From Candidatus Omnitrophota bacterium (GTDB lineage: Bacteria; Omnitrophota; Gorgyraeia; JAHIPI01), in the NCBI GenBank assembly GCA_030616695.1, contig JAUWWU010000048.1, positions 1-6,967 of the forward strand: a stretch of 6,967 bases of DNA. Reading direction: 5' to 3'. Within the stretch, counting starts at the first letter, position 1. Every line of letters starts with the position of its first letter. This document shows, piece after piece, positions 6,398 to 6,967 of this stretch. Both the position numbers and the translations under genes were made by a program. The notes under the pieces are model-generated. The model worked only from the letters and a program-made list of their open reading frames with translations, did not search any database and was not told the origin of the DNA.

Positions 6398-6967
6398 TTG
6401 AAAAAGAAGAGAATAGGCATATTGGGAGGCACGTTCAATCCGCCGCATTTCGGGCATCTCCTTTTGGCCCAGGAATCTCTGATAAAATTAAAGCTGGACA
6501 AGGTTATATTCATACCCGCATTTATACCTCCCCATAAAGCGGTTAAGCGCACCAGCGCGCGCATGCGCCATAAAATGGTAACGCTTGCGTGTAAGGGGAA
6601 CCCGAAATTCGAAGTCTCCGGGATAGAGCTTGAAAGAAAGACCGTATCCTATTCGGTCGATACCCTGAGAAGATTGCGCAATAAATACCGAAAAGGCACC
6701 GAGCTATTTTTTATAACCGGCTCGGATTCGCTCGGCGAGCTGGCGACATGGAAGGATATCGATGAAATCTTGAAGCTGGCAAAGTTTGTCGTAGCGCTAA
6801 GGCCGGGCTTTCCCATATCGGGGCCAAAGCAAAAAGTGAGGTTTATAAAGATACCTCCTCTCGGCATATCCTCCTCCATGGTAAGGGAGCGCTTGCGCCT
6901 TTCACAGCCGATAAGATACCTTGTGCCGGAGCCGGTCCGTAAGTTTATAATAAAGCACAGGTTGTAT
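6398..6967 (+). CDS. nadD: Nicotinate-nucleotide adenylyltransferase, TTG start, stop codon beyond the window
   Basis: NadD transfers AMP from ATP to nicotinate mononucleotide to give deamido-NAD, the penultimate step of NAD synthesis. The frame opens with TTG at 6398 and stays open to the last base, giving 190 residues. GILGGTFNPPHFGH (7-20) is the nucleotidyltransferase signature with the HxGH motif (His17, Gly19, His20). SYSVDTL (84-90), ITGSDSL (106-112), Trp118, and ISSSMVRERL (157-166), the second ATP-binding motif, follow in the expected order. The C-terminus RYLVPEPVRKFIIKHRLY matches the family's usual ending, so the protein is probably complete or within a few residues of its stop. 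The first in-frame ATG is far past the HxGH motif and cannot be the start. It lies 72 bases after proA; the order obg-proB-proA-nadD is common, and rsfS would be expected next. Confidence 0.93.
   Translation, partial: MKKKRIGILGGTFNPPHFGHLLLAQESLIKLKLDKVIFIPAFIPPHKAVKRTSARMRHKMVTLACKGNPKFEVSGIELERKTVSYSVDTLRRLRNKYRKGTELFFITGSDSLGELATWKDIDEILKLAKFVVALRPGFPISGPKQKVRFIKIPPLGISSSMVRERLRLSQPIRYLVPEPVRKFIIKHRLY

Noticed and set aside
6559..6568. Perfect palindrome GCGCATGCGC
   Set aside because: It lies inside nadD coding sequence (Ala-Arg-Met-Arg) and is explained by GC-rich Arg/Ala codons; no second copy seen nearby.

Overview
The window is a stretch of bacterial chromosome with all recognised genes on the + strand, tightly packed and almost entirely housekeeping. 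In order it holds: the 3' part of a membrane glycosyltransferase-like protein with four C-terminal TPR repeats; a ribonuclease E/G family protein (rng); ribosomal proteins L21 (rplU) and L27 (rpmA); the ribosome-assembly GTPase Obg (obgE/cgtA); glutamate 5-kinase (proB); gamma-glutamyl phosphate reductase (proA); and nicotinate-nucleotide adenylyltransferase (nadD), which runs to the right edge. No mobile element, CRISPR array, tRNA or rRNA is visible, and no gap between genes exceeds 72 bases.

The order rng-rplU-rpmA-obg-proB-proA-nadD is a familiar bacterial arrangement (for example in deltaproteobacteria), often continued by rsfS. The organism cannot be fixed from the sequence. Frequent ATA (Ile) and AGG (Arg) codons at moderate GC, a TPR-glycosyltransferase fusion and heptanucleotide repeats between genes would suit an uncultivated lineage such as Omnitrophota, but this is an impression. 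L27 lacks the cleavable N-terminal extension of Firmicutes, and no prp (ysxB) protease gene lies between rplU and rpmA, which argues against Firmicutes.

Layout and expression: the TPR gene and rng are 13 bases apart and probably co-transcribed. A near-consensus sigma70 promoter (TTGACA, 17 bases, TATTAT) starts 4 bases after the rng stop and should drive rplU-rpmA-obg-proB-proA-nadD. Gaps are 9 bases (rplU/rpmA), 6 (rpmA/obg, same frame, no visible Shine-Dalgarno), 1 (obg/proB, GTG start), 18 (proB/proA) and 72 (proA/nadD). The 72-base gap holds tandem heptamers (AAATTAC type) that begin inside the proA stop codon, followed by the RBS and TTG start of nadD.

Functionally the operon joins ribosome synthesis and 50S assembly (L21, L27, Obg), RNA processing (Rng), the first two steps of proline synthesis (ProB, ProA) and NAD synthesis (NadD). 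I see no convincing new system. The points worth a second look are the heptamer array, the SD-less in-frame rpmA/obg junction, a shortened loop in Obg, and the compact promoter behind rng.
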